Counted from the first letter of the stretch, positions 24,811 through 33,970 are shown. The stretch is 64,000 bases of DNA from Sphingomonas sp. BK345 (GCF_014193845.1 NZ_JACHZX010000001.1:62001-126000); one strand, 5' to 3'. Made by a program: numbers and translations. The notes: a model not told the origin generated them from the letters alone.

Positions 24811-24904
24811 GTCATCCCTGCGAAGGCAGGGATCCATACACGCCAACGCTCGTGATGAGGTCGCGAGGTCAGAGCGTCTGGATCCCCGTCTCCGCGGGGA
24901 TGAC
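24811..24904. repeat. 94-bp double-hairpin intergenic repeat, copy 5
   Basis: Starts GTCATCCCTGCGAAGGCAGG and ends GTCTCCGCGGGGATGAC. Both ends are self-complementary. Its right end runs into a 27-bp tandem repeat. Confidence 0.8.
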
Positions 24905-24974
24905 GGCGGTAGGGGCGGTGGCGGGGATGACGGTAGTAGGGGCGGCCGCGGGGATGACAGTGGGAAGGGGTAGG
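24894..24974. repeat. 27-bp tandem repeat, about three units
   Basis: Units begin GCGGGGATGACGG at 24894 and 24921 and a diverged third, GCGGGGATGACAG, at 24948. Units 1 and 2 differ at only a few bases, in the GCGGTA/TAGTA part and the last two positions. The unit contains the terminal GGGGATGAC of repeat copy 5, so it looks like local amplification of that end. Confidence 0.7.
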
Positions 24975-24992
24975 AGCGGACTGCCCCGCCCC

Positions 24993-27650
24993 TCACCCCA
25001 GCCGCGCCAGCGCCGCGGCGAAGCGCTCTGCGTCCGCCGCTTTCTCGGCGTGGTCGGCGCGCGCCTTCTCCACCGCCTCGGGCTTGGCGCGCTCGACGAA
25101 GCTCGCGTTGCCGAGCCGCCCCGCCAGCGAGTCGCGCTCCTTCTCGGCCGCCGCCAGCGACTTCTGGAGCCGCTGGCGCTCCGCCTCGAGGTCGATCACG
25201 CCCTCCAGCGCCAACGCGAACGTCTCAGCCCCCCAGAGGATCGGCGCGCGCGCGCCGCTCGCCTCGCCCGGCGTCAGCGTGACGCGCGCGAGCCGCTCGA
25301 CGTACGGGGCGATCGTCGCCGGCACGCTGCCCGCCCCGGTGTGGAGCGCGATGCGCGTGCCCGGCGGCACGTTGAGCTCGGCGCGCGCGCCGCGCACCCC
25401 CTCGACCAGCTCGATCAGTCGCTCGACCTCTTGTGTCGCGGCCGGGTCGAGCGCGCGCGCGTCGGCCATCGGCCAACGCGCGACGATCAGCTCGTGCTCG
25501 CGCGGTGCCAGCGCGTGCCACAGCTCCTCGGTGATGAAGGGCATGAACGGGTGGAGCAGCACCAGGATCTGGTCGAGCACCCAGCCCGCGACCGCCTTGG
25601 TCTCCTCGTCGATCTGTCCTTTGATCAGCTCCAGATACCAGTCGCAGAAGCGGCTCCACACGAACTGGTAGATCGCGTTGGCGGCGGCGTCGAAGCGATA
25701 GTCGGCGAGCGCGAGGTCGACCGCCTGCACCGTCGCCACTGTCTCGGCGAGGATCCACTTGTTCACCGAAAGGCTCGCGAGCGGGGGCTCCAGCGTGGTC
25801 GAGCCGCCGATCCCGTTGGCCTGGGCGAAGCGGCTTGCGTTCCACAGCTTGGTCGCGAAGTTGCGATAGCCCTCGACGCGCTTCTCATCCATCTTGATGT
25901 CGCGCCCTTGGCTCTCCATCGCGGCCATGAAGAAGCGCAGCGCGTCGGCGCCGTAGCGGTCGATGAGCCCGAGCGGGTCGACGGTGTTGCCCTTGGACTT
26001 GGACATCTTGGCGCCGTCGGCGGCGCGCACCAGGCCGTGCAGGTAGAGCGTGCGGAACGGCACCTCGCCCATGAAGTGCATGCCCTGCATCATCATCCGA
26101 GCGTCCCAGAAGAACAGGATGTCGAAGCCCGAGACGAGCACGTCATTGGGGTAGCGGCCGCCGAGCGTGCGGTCCGCGGCGTCGGGCCAGCCCATCGTCG
26201 CGAACGGCCAGAGCGCGCTGGAGAACCAAGTGTCGAGCACGTCGGGGTCGCGCGTCAGCGCCACGTCCGCGCCCGCCTCGGCCCGTGCCTCCTCCTCGGT
26301 CTCGGCGACATAGGCGCGGCCGTCGGCGTCGAACCACGCCGGGATCCGGTGCCCCCACCAGAGCTGGCGCGACACGCACCACGGCTGGATGTTCTCCATC
26401 CAGTTGAAGAAGGTCTTCTCCCACGACTTCGGCACCAGCTTGATCGCGCCCGAGCGCACCGCCTCGATCGCCGGCTTGGCCAAGGTGGCGGCGTCGACAT
26501 ACCATTGGTCGGTCAGCCACGGCTCGATCACCGCGCCCGAGCGATCGCCGAACGGCGTCTGGATCACGCGCGGCTCGGCGTCGTGCGCGACCCCTTCCTT
26601 GTCGACGTGCGGGATCAGCACGCCCGCCTCCTTGAGCTGCGCGACGACCAGCCGGCGCGCGTCCTGCTCGGCCTTGGCGTCGTTGCCGGGCAGGCCGAGG
26701 AACTCAGCCGGGATCAGCCCGTCCGCGGTCTGCACCACGCGCGCCGTGGCATCGAGCATGTTGAGCATGTCGCGCGCCTCGATCCCGGCGCGGCGGCCGA
26801 CCTCGAAGTCGTTGAAGTCGTGCCCTGGGGTGATCTTCACCGCGCCCGAGCCGAGCGCCGGGTCGGCGTGCTCGTCGGCGACGATCGGGATCAGCCGCCC
26901 GGTGATCGGCAGCCGCACCTGCTTGCCCACGAACGCGGTGTAGCGCGCGTCCTCGGGGTGCACGGCCACCGCCATGTCGGCGAGCATCGTCTCGGGCCGC
27001 GTCGTCGCCACCTCGATCGATCCCGACCCGTCGGCGAGCGGGTAGCGCAGCCGCCAGAAGCTGCCGCGCACCTCGCGCGTCTCGACCTCGAGGTCGCTGA
27101 TCGCGGTGCCGAGGCCGGGGTCCCAGTTGACCAGCCGCTTGTCGCGGTAGAGCAGCCCCTGGCGGTGCAGCTCGACGAACACCTTGAGCACCGCGCGCGA
27201 GAAGCCCTCGTCCATGGTGAAGCGCTCGTTCGCCCAGTCCATCGAGCAGCCGAGCCGGCGCAGCTGGCGCGTGATCGCGCCGCCGCTCTCCGCCTTCCAC
27301 TCCCAGACGCGCGCGACGAACGCCTCGCGCGACAGGTCGGTGCGTTTCTCGCCTCGAGCCGACATCTGGCGCTCGACCACCATCTGCGTGGCGATGCCGG
27401 CATGGTCGGTGCCGACCACCCAGAGCGCGTCCTTGCCCTTGAGCCGGGCATGGCGCGTCAGGATGTCCTGCAGCGTGTTGTCGAGCGCGTGGCCGATGTG
27501 GAGTGAGCCCGTCACGTTGGGCGGCGGGTTGACGATCGTCCAGGGCTCGGCGTTGGGGCGCTCGGGGCGGAACAGGCCCTTGTCTTCCCAGTGCGTGTAC
27601 CAGCGGCGCTCGATCGCGGCGGGGTCGAAGGTCTTGGCGAGCTCGGTCAT
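24993..27650 (-). CDS. valS: valyl-tRNA synthetase
   Basis: ValS charges tRNA-Val and edits threonine. The 885-residue class I enzyme shows the HIGH motif in [20 protein letters not shown] (residues about 38-57), the editing domain, and the KMSKSKGN motif. The tRNA-binding domain and a C-terminal coiled coil follow ([20 protein letters not shown] near residue 830). Length is normal for alphaproteobacteria. It lies downstream of the rplQ terminator hairpin and upstream of the repeat-filled gap. Confidence 0.97.
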   Translation of the reverse strand: MTELAKTFDPAAIERRWYTHWEDKGLFRPERPNAEPWTIVNPPPNVTGSLHIGHALDNTLQDILTRHARLKGKDALWVVGTDHAGIATQMVVERQMSARGEKRTDLSREAFVARVWEWKAESGGAITRQLRRLGCSMDWANERFTMDEGFSRAVLKVFVELHRQGLLYRDKRLVNWDPGLGTAISDLEVETREVRGSFWRLRYPLADGSGSIEVATTRPETMLADMAVAVHPEDARYTAFVGKQVRLPITGRLIPIVADEHADPALGSGAVKITPGHDFNDFEVGRRAGIEARDMLNMLDATARVVQTADGLIPAEFLGLPGNDAKAEQDARRLVVAQLKEAGVLIPHVDKEGVAHDAEPRVIQTPFGDRSGAVIEPWLTDQWYVDAATLAKPAIEAVRSGAIKLVPKSWEKTFFNWMENIQPWCVSRQLWWGHRIPAWFDADGRAYVAETEEEARAEAGADVALTRDPDVLDTWFSSALWPFATMGWPDAADRTLGGRYPNDVLVSGFDILFFWDARMMMQGMHFMGEVPFRTLYLHGLVRAADGAKMSKSKGNTVDPLGLIDRYGADALRFFMAAMESQGRDIKMDEKRVEGYRNFATKLWNASRFAQANGIGGSTTLEPPLASLSVNKWILAETVATVQAVDLALADYRFDAAANAIYQFVWSRFCDWYLELIKGQIDEETKAVAGWVLDQILVLLHPFMPFITEELWHALAPREHELIVARWPMADARALDPAATQEVERLIELVEGVRGARAELNVPPGTRIALHTGAGSVPATIAPYVERLARVTLTPGEASGARAPILWGAETFALALEGVIDLEAERQRLQKSLAAAEKERDSLAGRLGNASFVERAKPEAVEKARADHAEKAADAERFAAALARLG

Positions 27651-27711
27651 GGCCCGGCGGCTATCCCGCGTCGCGCCAAAAGGGAAGACCGCGTCGCCGC
27701 CGCATAGCAGA

Positions 27712-27741
27712 AGGGCCGCCCCGGCATCCCGGGACGGCCCT
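27712..27741 (-). terminator. terminator-like hairpin after rplQ
   Basis: On the minus strand AGGGCCGTCCCGG pairs with CCGGGGCGGCCCT (13 bp with one G-T pair, loop of 4). No T run follows. It lies 27 bases past the rplQ stop and probably closes the alpha operon. Confidence 0.6.
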
Positions 27742-27767
27742 GCTGTCAGCCTCGCGGCGCGCCTGGA

Positions 27768-28190
27768 TCAGGCGGCGACGTCGAAGTCCTCGTCGGTCGT
27801 CACCGGGCCCGAGTCCTGGCCCTTGGCGGCGACGTCGCGGTCGACGAACTCGATGATCGCCATCGGCGACGCGTCCGAGGGGCGGATGCCCGCCTTGATG
27901 ATGCGGGTGTAGCCGCCGTTGCGCGACGCGTAGCGCGGCGCGAGCACGTCGAACAGCTTCACCAGCTGGGCGTCGTCGAGCAGCCGCGCATGGGCGAGAC
28001 GACGGTTGCTGAGACCACCCTTCTTGCCGAGCGTGATCAGCTTCTCGATGTACGGGCGCAGCTCCTTCGCCTTGGCGACCGTGGTGGTGATCTGCTCGTG
28101 CTTGATCAGCGCGGCCGACATGTTGCGGAACAGTGCCTGGCGATGGGCCGAGGTCCGCTGCAGCTTACGACCGCCAACTCTATGACGCAT
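27768..28190 (-). CDS. rplQ: 50S ribosomal protein L17
   Basis: L17 is a 50S protein near the exit tunnel. The 140-residue protein starts [20 protein letters not shown] and has the conserved [20 protein letters not shown] short tail covers about residues 118-140 ([18 protein letters not shown]). It is the last gene of the alpha operon, but it is separated from rpoA by 256 bases with several strong hairpins, so it may have separate regulation. Confidence 0.97.
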   Translation of the reverse strand: MRHRVGGRKLQRTSAHRQALFRNMSAALIKHEQITTTVAKAKELRPYIEKLITLGKKGGLSNRRLAHARLLDDAQLVKLFDVLAPRYASRNGGYTRIIKAGIRPSDASPMAIIEFVDRDVAAKGQDSGPVTTDEDFDVAA

Positions 28191-28446
28191 GGGTCTTTCC
28201 TTTCGTTCGTCAGGGGGCCGTGAACGGGTCCCATCGAAGTAGCGCTTCGATGGGTGCCCTCAGGTACCCCGGGCCTGGTGGGGACGTTTGAGCCCACCGT
28301 CGTCACGTCGCTCCCGCGGGAGCCTCTATAGTATAGGAGACCGGATGACGCCGCGGCTCAGCCGCGGCGTCGGTCGGGTGCCGGACGCGGCACCCGCCGG
28401 CCGGGACTGTCCGTCTCGCGCATAGCTTACGCTACGCGCGTGCGGA
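28191..28446 (-). promoter_or_regulatory. structured rpoA-rplQ intergenic region
   Basis: Four inverted repeats are present. CCCATCGAAG (28230-28239) pairs with CTTCGATGGG (28245-28254). GACGCCGCGGC (28347-28357) pairs with GCCGCGGCGTC (28361-28371). GGGTGCCG (28376-28383) pairs with CGGCACCC (28388-28395). A near-palindrome CGCGCATAGC/GCTACGCGCG lies at about 28420-28443. CTATAGTATAG at 28326-28336 is itself palindromic and contains a TATACT-like -10 on the minus strand. Regulation of rplQ or rpoA by these structures is inferred. Confidence 0.5.
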
Positions 28447-29511
28447 TCAGCCCATGATCTCCTGCTCGAGCTTCTTGGCGACTTCCTCGATGTTCTCGGG
28501 CGGCCAGCCGGGGATTTCCATGCCCAGCCGCAGCCCCATCGAGGAGAGCACTTCCTTGATCTCGTTGAGCGACTTGCGCCCGAAGTTCGGGGTCCGCAGC
28601 ATCTCCGCCTCGGTCTTCCCGACGAGATCACCGATATAGATGATATTGTCGTTCTTGAGGCAGTTGGCCGAGCGGACCGAGAGTTCGAGCTCGTCGACCT
28701 TCTTGAGCAGGTAGCGGTTGATCTGCGCGGTGTCGCTCGCGACCTCGCCGCCCGACGCCGCCGGCGCCGCGACGCCGACCGGGGCCGAGCGCGTGACCGA
28801 GGAATCGTCGAAGTGAACGAACAGCGCCAGCTGGTCCTGCAGGATGCGGCCGGCATAGCCCACCGCGTCCTCGGGAGTGACGGTGCCGTCGGTCTCGATC
28901 GTCAGCGTCAGCTTGTCGTAATCGAGGTCCTGCCCGACGCGGGTCGGATCGACCTTGTACGACACCTGGCGCACCGGCGAGTAGAGCGCGTCGACCGGGA
29001 TAAGACCGATCGGCGCATCGGCCGGCCGGTTGTTGACGGCGGCGACATAGCCCTTTCCGACGTCGGCGGTGAGCTCCATGTTGAGCGTCGCGCCCTCGTC
29101 GAGGTGGCAGATCACCAGCTCGGGGTTCATCACCTCGATGTCGCCCGACACCGCGATGTCGCCCGCCTTGACCTCGGACGGACCGGTCGCGGAGAGCTGG
29201 AGGCGCTTCGGCCCCTCGCCCTGCATGCGGATCGCGATCTGCTTGACGTTGAGGACGATGTCGGTGACGTCCTCGCGCACGCCCGCGAGCGAGCTGAACT
29301 CGTGCAGCACGTTCTCGATCTTGATCGAGGTCACCGCGGCACCCTGCAGCGAGGAGAGCAGCACGCGCCGCAGCGCGTTGCCCAGCGTCAGCCCGAAGCC
29401 ACGCTCCAGCGGCTCGGCGACGAAGGTCGCCTTGCGCTTGCCGTCACCGCTCTTCTTCTCGAGCTGGTTGGGCTTCTTCAGTTCTTGCCAGTTCTTTGCG
29501 TTGACAGACAA
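28447..29511 (-). CDS. rpoA: DNA-directed RNA polymerase subunit alpha
   Basis: The alpha dimer is the assembly platform of RNA polymerase. The 354-residue protein has the N-terminal domain (residues about 20-235; [40 protein letters not shown]), a flexible linker, and the C-terminal UP-element and activator-binding domain (about 260-330; [20 protein letters not shown] and [20 protein letters not shown]). A short acidic tail ends the protein. It is the third gene of rpsM-rpsK-rpoA. Confidence 0.98.
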   Translation of the reverse strand: MSVNAKNWQELKKPNQLEKKSGDGKRKATFVAEPLERGFGLTLGNALRRVLLSSLQGAAVTSIKIENVLHEFSSLAGVREDVTDIVLNVKQIAIRMQGEGPKRLQLSATGPSEVKAGDIAVSGDIEVMNPELVICHLDEGATLNMELTADVGKGYVAAVNNRPADAPIGLIPVDALYSPVRQVSYKVDPTRVGQDLDYDKLTLTIETDGTVTPEDAVGYAGRILQDQLALFVHFDDSSVTRSAPVGVAAPAASGGEVASDTAQINRYLLKKVDELELSVRSANCLKNDNIIYIGDLVGKTEAEMLRTPNFGRKSLNEIKEVLSSMGLRLGMEIPGWPPENIEEVAKKLEQEIMG

Positions 29512-29603
29512 GCTCTCGTCCCCTGGGGTTGGGCCGGCGCTGGCGGGCGCCGACCGGGTAATGGACGCAGCCGCTCGTCAGCGGCCACGCGAAGAACATC
29601 AGA

Positions 29604-29993
29604 TCAGACGCGACGCCGCTTCGACGGACGCACGCCATTGTGCGGGATCGAGGTCACGTCGCGGATCGACGTGATCTGGAAACCGACCGCCTGCAGCGCA
29701 CGCAGCGCCGACTCGCGGCCCGAACCCGGCCCCTTGACCTCGACCTCGAGCGTGCGGACGCCGTGCTCGGCGGCCTTCTTGCCCGCGTCCTCGGCTGCGA
29801 CCTGCGCCGCGTACGGGGTCGACTTGCGGCTGCCCTTGAACCCCATCATGCCCGCGGACGACCAGCTGATGGCGTTGCCCTGCGCGTCGGTGATGGTGAT
29901 CATGGTGTTGTTGAAGCTGGCGTTCACGTGAGCGACGCCCGCGGTGATGTTCTTGCGTTCGCGCCGGCGAATGCGCTGCGGTGCCTGAGCCAT
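29604..29993 (-). CDS. rpsK: 30S ribosomal protein S11
   Basis: S11 lies on the 30S platform at the mRNA exit. The 129-residue protein has the conserved [24 protein letters not shown] segment (here [18 protein letters not shown]), [20 protein letters not shown], and the end [14 protein letters not shown]. Length is canonical. It is separated from rpsM by 103 bases containing an AT-flanked hairpin. Confidence 0.98.
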   Translation of the reverse strand: MAQAPQRIRRRERKNITAGVAHVNASFNNTMITITDAQGNAISWSSAGMMGFKGSRKSTPYAAQVAAEDAGKKAAEHGVRTLEVEVKGPGSGRESALRALQAVGFQITSIRDVTSIPHNGVRPSKRRRV

Positions 29994-30072
29994 GTGGTGT
30001 TCCTGACCTTAGATTCCAATACGGAAGCCGGAAGGCTGTCCGCCTCGCGCCTGCCTCCGGCGGAGAAGAAGT

Positions 30073-30096
30073 GAAAATCGTCCCCGGACGATTTTC
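30073..30096 (-). terminator. hairpin between rpsM and rpsK (attenuator-like)
   Basis: GAAAATCGTC pairs with GACGATTTTC around a 4-base loop (10-bp perfect stem), directly after the rpsM stop codon. The stem itself supplies the A and T tracts of an intrinsic terminator on both strands. A partial terminator inside the alpha operon is inferred. Confidence 0.5.
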
Positions 30097-30465
30097 TTAC
30101 TTCTTCTTACCCGCGATCGGCTTCGCCTTGCCCTTGCGGGTGCGCGCGTTGGTGTGCGTGCGCTGGCCGCGGACCGGCAGGCCCTTGCGGTGGCGCAGGC
30201 CGCGGTAGCAGGCGAGATCCATCAGGCGCTTGATGTTCATCGCGGTCTCGCGACGAAGATCACCCTCGACCGTGTAGCCGGCATCGATCGCCTCGCGGAT
30301 CTGCAGCACTTCCTGATCGGTCAGGTCCTGCACGCGCCGCTCCGGCGTGATGTTCAGCTTCTCGGTCAGCTCCTTGGCCTTGGCCGGTCCGATGCCGTGG
30401 ATGTAGGTCAGCGCGATCACCACGCGCTTGTTGGTCGGGATGTTAACACCCGCGATGCGTGCCAT
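30097..30465 (-). CDS. rpsM: 30S ribosomal protein S13
   Basis: S13 contacts the P-site tRNA and bridges the 30S head to the 50S. The 122-residue protein has [20 protein letters not shown], the helix-two-turns-helix region ([20 protein letters not shown]) and the basic tail [17 protein letters not shown]. It is the first gene of the alpha operon, with a strong promoter at 30633-30661 and a leader of about 160 bases. Confidence 0.98.
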   Translation of the reverse strand: MARIAGVNIPTNKRVVIALTYIHGIGPAKAKELTEKLNITPERRVQDLTDQEVLQIREAIDAGYTVEGDLRRETAMNIKRLMDLACYRGLRHRKGLPVRGQRTHTNARTRKGKAKPIAGKKK

Positions 30466-30632
30466 GTGCTATATGTCTCCTGTGCTCCACGGGGCGCGGC
30501 ATGGCTGCACGCATCCCATCTCAACGCATTGCCTTCCGCGCCCCCGCTGGCCCGAGTCGCTCCCCGCCGAACGCAGGAAACGCGACGTGCGCACGAGTGC
30601 GACGCCGACGAGTGAGAGGTTGGAAGGAAGGG

Positions 30633-30661
30633 CGGATAAGCGCGCGGGAACGCACTGTCAA
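30633..30661 (-). promoter_or_regulatory. sigma70-type promoter of the alpha operon (rpsM)
   Basis: TTGACA (30661-30656, minus strand) is a perfect -35 and is followed after 17 bases by TATCCG (30638-30633) as -10. The -35 overlaps the stop region of the small membrane-protein gene. Confidence 0.65.
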
Positions 30662-30903
30662 GCAAGCGGTTCCGAGTCGCGGCACGCCGATCGCCGCAGC
30701 GCGACCCATTTTCGCAGCGCCACAACGAACCAGGCGAGCTCGACCAGCCCGAACGGCCACGCGCCCTGGAGGAAGCCGTACGCGGAGCCCATCAGGCATC
30801 CCAAGGCGAACAGCAAAGTCCAGTACGGCGCGCGCTCCTCCATCATATAGCACAGAAGCATGAAGGAAACGGCGAACAGGCCGAAGAGGGTCAGGGCGTC
30901 CAT
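30658..30903 (-). CDS. conserved small membrane protein
   Basis: The 81-residue protein begins MDALTLFGLFAVSFMLLCYM and has three short hydrophobic segments (about 5-21, 25-42 and 50-65, with LGCLMGSAYGFLQGAWPFGL). A basic end follows (ALRKWVALRRS). I recall similar small proteins in many alphaproteobacteria but know no function. The longer reading from 30945 adds 14 unconserved residues. It sits between adk and rpsM, and its 3' end carries the alpha-operon promoter. Confidence 0.65.
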   Translation of the reverse strand: MDALTLFGLFAVSFMLLCYMMEERAPYWTLLFALGCLMGSAYGFLQGAWPFGLVELAWFVVALRKWVALRRSACRDSEPLA

Positions 30904-31038
30904 GCGCCCGGTGTGGCGCATCGCGGAGGAGAGGGCCAGAGCCATAGGCTCAGAGCGGGGGGCACGCTATGGTGGCTTCCCGCGCGCTCTCCACGCCCGC
31001 GCTACCACCACTTAGGTCGTACGCCCGCACCCTCTTCC

Positions 31039-31132
31039 GTCATCCCCGCGAAGGCGGGGATCCAGACGCGCCAACCTTCGAGAGAGGGCCGGACCGTCAG
31101 CGTTTATGGATTCCCGCCTTCGCGGGAATGAC
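31039..31132. repeat. 94-bp double-hairpin intergenic repeat, copy 6
   Basis: Starts GTCATCCCCGCGAAGGCGGG and ends CCTTCGCGGGAATGAC; each end is self-complementary. It lies between the small membrane-protein gene and the hypothetical gene at 31501. Confidence 0.8.
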
Positions 31133-31237
31133 GAAGACCGACAGCGCACTAGGAGGGCATCTGACTAGAAGGCGCCGATCGCGGGCGAGCGACCGTCGGT
31201 GAGGAAGCGACCGAACTGATCCCGAGCGCGCGAAGAG

Positions 31238-31295
31238 CCGGCGGAGGACAGGGAACCCTCCGCCGGCCTCGTCACCACCGGGAGAGAAGGTGACG
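31238..31295. other. two adjacent hairpins in the rpsM-adk gap
   Basis: CCGGCGGAGG (31238-31247) pairs with CCTCCGCCGG (31257-31266), and CGTCACC (31270-31276) pairs with GGTGACG (31289-31295). The region 31133-31500 otherwise shows no convincing gene. The hairpins may be terminators of neighbouring genes or part of an unrecognised RNA. Confidence 0.35.
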
Positions 31296-31500
31296 AGTTC
31301 CGTATTGTCTTCGGCGATCGGACGGCGACCACCGCCGCCCGTACCCCTGCTCTACCCCGCGCACCGCTTCCGCAGCGTGGCAGGCGCATGAACTTTCCGT
31401 CATGTCTGTGAAACTGCGCCCGTATCGGTCGCGATCCCCGCGCCGAGCCCGACCCGCGGCCGCGGACGCATCTAGCGCCGCCCCCGCGCGTTCGCCCGAC

Positions 31501-31716
31501 ATGGAGGACCTACAACGCGCCTACGCCTCGTTCGAGACGTCGCATCTGCGCGCGCGCGCCGCGGTGGAGGTGACCCCGGCGGGGCTGCTTGCACTTGGCG
31601 GCATGGTGGCAGCGATCCTGGCGGGCAGCGCGGCGATCGTTCTCGCCGTGCGTCGTCCCGCCGCCCCGCCGCGACCGCTCAGCGATCGCCGAGGATCGAC
31701 TCGATCGCGGCGGTGA
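31501..31716 (+). CDS. hypothetical single-pass membrane protein
   Basis: The 71-residue reading starts MEDLQRAYASFETSHLRARA, has one membrane helix (about residues 25-48, GLLALGGMVAAILAGSAAIV), and ends in a basic tail that overlaps the adk 3' end by 38 bases. An ATG at 31402 would add 33 Arg/Ala-rich residues. No family is recognised; the clear helix and charge pattern support a real gene, while the antisense overlap with adk argues for caution. Confidence 0.45.
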   Translation: MEDLQRAYASFETSHLRARAAVEVTPAGLLALGGMVAAILAGSAAIVLAVRRPAAPPRPLSDRRGSTRSRR

Positions 31717-32326
31717 CCTGGCCGATCTCGGCCATGCCATCGACGCGGCGCACCAGCCCGCGCGACTCATAGATCGGGATGATCGGCGCGGTCTTGACGC
31801 GATACTCGGCCATGCGAGTCCGCACCGTCTGCTCATTGTCGTCGGGGCGGCGCTTGAACTCGCTCGCGCCGCAGACGTCGCATACGTCCTCGACCTTCGG
31901 GCGCTTGAACGTGTCATGATAGCCGGTGCCGCACACCGCGCAGGTAAAGCGGCCGACGATCCGCTCGACCAGCGCATCCTCGTCCACTTCGAGCTCGATG
32001 ACATGGTCGAGGGTCTGGCCGCGCTCGGTCAGCAGCAGGTCGAGCGCGTCGGCCTGTGCCGCAGTGCGCGGGTAGCCGTCGAAGATCGCGCCGCTGCCGG
32101 TGCCAGCGTCCATCCGCTCGCCGATCAGCGCCGAGACGATCGCGTCCGAGACGAGCTCGCCCGCCTCCATCACCGCCTTGGCCTGGAGCCCTACCGGCGT
32201 GCCCGCCTTGACCGCGGCGCGCAGCATGTCGCCGGTGGAGAGCTGGACCATGTCGCGCTCCTCGACCAGCCGCTGCGCCTGGGTGCCCTTGCCCGCCCCC
32301 GGCGGCCCCAGCAGAATGATGTTCAC
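31679..32326 (-). CDS. adk: adenylate kinase
   Basis: Adk interconverts ATP + AMP and 2 ADP. The 215-residue protein has the P-loop LLGPPGAGKGTQAQRLVEER, the AMP-binding region (STGDMLRAAVKAGT) and FDGYPRTAAQADAL. The long LID carries four cysteines (C129, C132, C149, C152) that would bind structural zinc, as in Gram-positive and many alphaproteobacterial enzymes. It follows secY by 40 bases, the usual last gene of the spc operon. Confidence 0.98.
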   Translation of the reverse strand: MNIILLGPPGAGKGTQAQRLVEERDMVQLSTGDMLRAAVKAGTPVGLQAKAVMEAGELVSDAIVSALIGERMDAGTGSGAIFDGYPRTAAQADALDLLLTERGQTLDHVIELEVDEDALVERIVGRFTCAVCGTGYHDTFKRPKVEDVCDVCGASEFKRRPDDNEQTVRTRMAEYRVKTAPIIPIYESRGLVRRVDGMAEIGQVTAAIESILGDR

Positions 32327-32366
32327 GAGATAACGCCTCCCTGTCGCGTCGTACCGCGCCCCGCGA

Positions 32367-33713
32367 TCAGCGGCGGCGCGCGCCCTTCAGTTTCGCCTTC
32401 TTGATCAGGTCGCCATACTGATGCGCCAGCAGGTGCGACTGGATCTGGGTGACGGTGTCCATCGTCACGTTGACCACGATCAGCAGGCTGGTGCCGCCGA
32501 GATAGAAGGGGATCGACAGCGCCGACACCAGATATTCGGGGACGACGCAGATGAACGTCAGATAGGCAGCGCCGATCACCGTGATGCGGGTCAGCACATA
32601 ATCGAAATAGCTCTCGGTGTTCTTGCCCGGACGGATGCCCGGGATGAAGCCGCCGTAGCGCTTGAGGTTCTCCGCCGTCTCCTCCGGGTTGAAGACCACC
32701 GCGGTGTAGAAGAACGAGAAGAAGATGATGCCGGCGGCGTAGAGCGCCATGTACACCGGCGAGCCGTGCTGGAGATACTGGTTCAGGCCGATCAGGATGT
32801 CGCCGAAACGGCTTTCGCCCGAGACCCGGTTGCCCGCGAACTGCGTGATCGTCAGCGGCAGCAGCAGCAGCGACGAGGCGAAGATCGGTGGGATCACGCC
32901 CGCGGTGTTGATCTTGAGCGGCAGGTGGCTGCGATCAGCCTGCATGCCGCGCTGCGTCTGGCGCTTGGGATATTGGATCAGGATGCGGCGCTGCGCACGC
33001 TCCATGAAGCAGATCAGCAGGATCAGGCCCGCCACCACGGCGATGATCAGCACCACCGAGATCGGGTTCATCGACCCCGAGCGCCCGCCCTCGAGCAGGT
33101 TGACCAGGGTGGTCGGCAGGTGCGCGACGATGCCCGCCATGATGATCAGCGAGACGCCGTTGCCGATGCCGCGGCTGGTGATCTGCTCGCCCAGCCACAT
33201 CAGGAACATCGTGCCGCCAATCAGCGAGATCACCGCGCCGACGCGGAACACCATGCCTGGCTCGATCACCGCCCCGCCGGCCTCGAGCCCGCGCGCGATG
33301 AAATAGCCCTGCACCGCGGTCAGCGCGACGGTGCCGTAGCGGGTGTATTGATTGAGCTTCTTCCGCCCGGACTCGCCTTCCTTCTTGATCGCGGCGAGCT
33401 GCGGGCTCAGCGAGGTGGCGAGCTGCACCACGATCGAGGCGGTGATGTACGGCATCACGCCCAGCGCGATCAGCGACGCGCGCGACAGCGATCCGCCCGA
33501 GAAGGTGTTGAAGAAGTCGAGCACGCCGCCCTTCATCCGCTCGGCGAGCACGCCGAGCTGGGTGGGGTCGATCCCGGGCAGCGGCACGTAGCTCAGCAGC
33601 CGGAAGACGATCAGCGCACCGATCGTGAACCACAGCCTTTTCTTGAGGTCGGTCGCCTGCGCGAATTTCGCGAGGCTGATGCTCTGCGCCATCTGGTCGG
33701 CTGCGGATGCCAT
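32367..33713 (-). CDS. secY: protein translocase subunit SecY
   Basis: SecY is the ten-helix channel of the Sec translocon. The 448-residue protein shows VFRLLSYVPLPGIDPTQL near the first helix, PYITASIVVQLATSLSPQL, GEQITSRGIGNGVSLIIMAG, and the cytoplasmic loop IPGIRPGKNTESYFDYVLTR. The start at 33713 (MASAADQMAQSISLAKF) is preferred; the open frame to 33785 adds an unconserved leader. A 93-bp repeat separates it from rplO. Confidence 0.98.
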   Translation of the reverse strand: MASAADQMAQSISLAKFAQATDLKKRLWFTIGALIVFRLLSYVPLPGIDPTQLGVLAERMKGGVLDFFNTFSGGSLSRASLIALGVMPYITASIVVQLATSLSPQLAAIKKEGESGRKKLNQYTRYGTVALTAVQGYFIARGLEAGGAVIEPGMVFRVGAVISLIGGTMFLMWLGEQITSRGIGNGVSLIIMAGIVAHLPTTLVNLLEGGRSGSMNPISVVLIIAVVAGLILLICFMERAQRRILIQYPKRQTQRGMQADRSHLPLKINTAGVIPPIFASSLLLLPLTITQFAGNRVSGESRFGDILIGLNQYLQHGSPVYMALYAAGIIFFSFFYTAVVFNPEETAENLKRYGGFIPGIRPGKNTESYFDYVLTRITVIGAAYLTFICVVPEYLVSALSIPFYLGGTSLLIVVNVTMDTVTQIQSHLLAHQYGDLIKKAKLKGARRR

Positions 33714-33855
33714 CGTATCGGTGTATCCTGGAAACGAAGAACGGCGGGATGCGTTTGTACCGCCCCGCCGCTCATATAGGCGCATCAGGCGCCATGTCTA
33801 ACCCGGTCTGACCGGATCACGCGCGGCGCGAGCATCTGCGACGCTCGCTCAATTC

Positions 33856-33948
33856 GTCACCCCGGGCCCGCTCCGGGGATCATGGTGCCGCGCGCCACAA
33901 CAAGCGTTGCGCGTGCGGCGACATGGATCCCGGGTCAAGCCCGAGGCG
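33856..33948. repeat. 93-bp double-hairpin intergenic repeat, copy 7, inside the spc operon
   Basis: Starts GTCACCCCGGGCCCGCTCCG and ends ATCCCGGGTCAAGCCCGAGG; the right terminus is degenerate. Length and internal design match the other six copies. It fills most of the 257-base rplO-secY gap. Confidence 0.65.
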
Positions 33949-33970
33949 CCGGGAGAGCGTCGGGAGCGGC

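Noticed and set aside
24894..24974. Direct repeats that might be taken for a CRISPR array
   Set aside because: Units are contiguous without unique spacers and derive from the end of a dispersed repeat; no cas genes are present.
24993..27650. Long plus-strand frame opposite valS (24780-27506)
   Set aside because: Typical high-GC antisense shadow of a certain aminoacyl-tRNA synthetase gene.
31165..31389. 74-codon minus-strand open frame in the rpsM-adk gap
   Set aside because: No ribosome binding site, Arg/Ser-rich, and it covers the two hairpins at 31238-31295; nothing supports translation.
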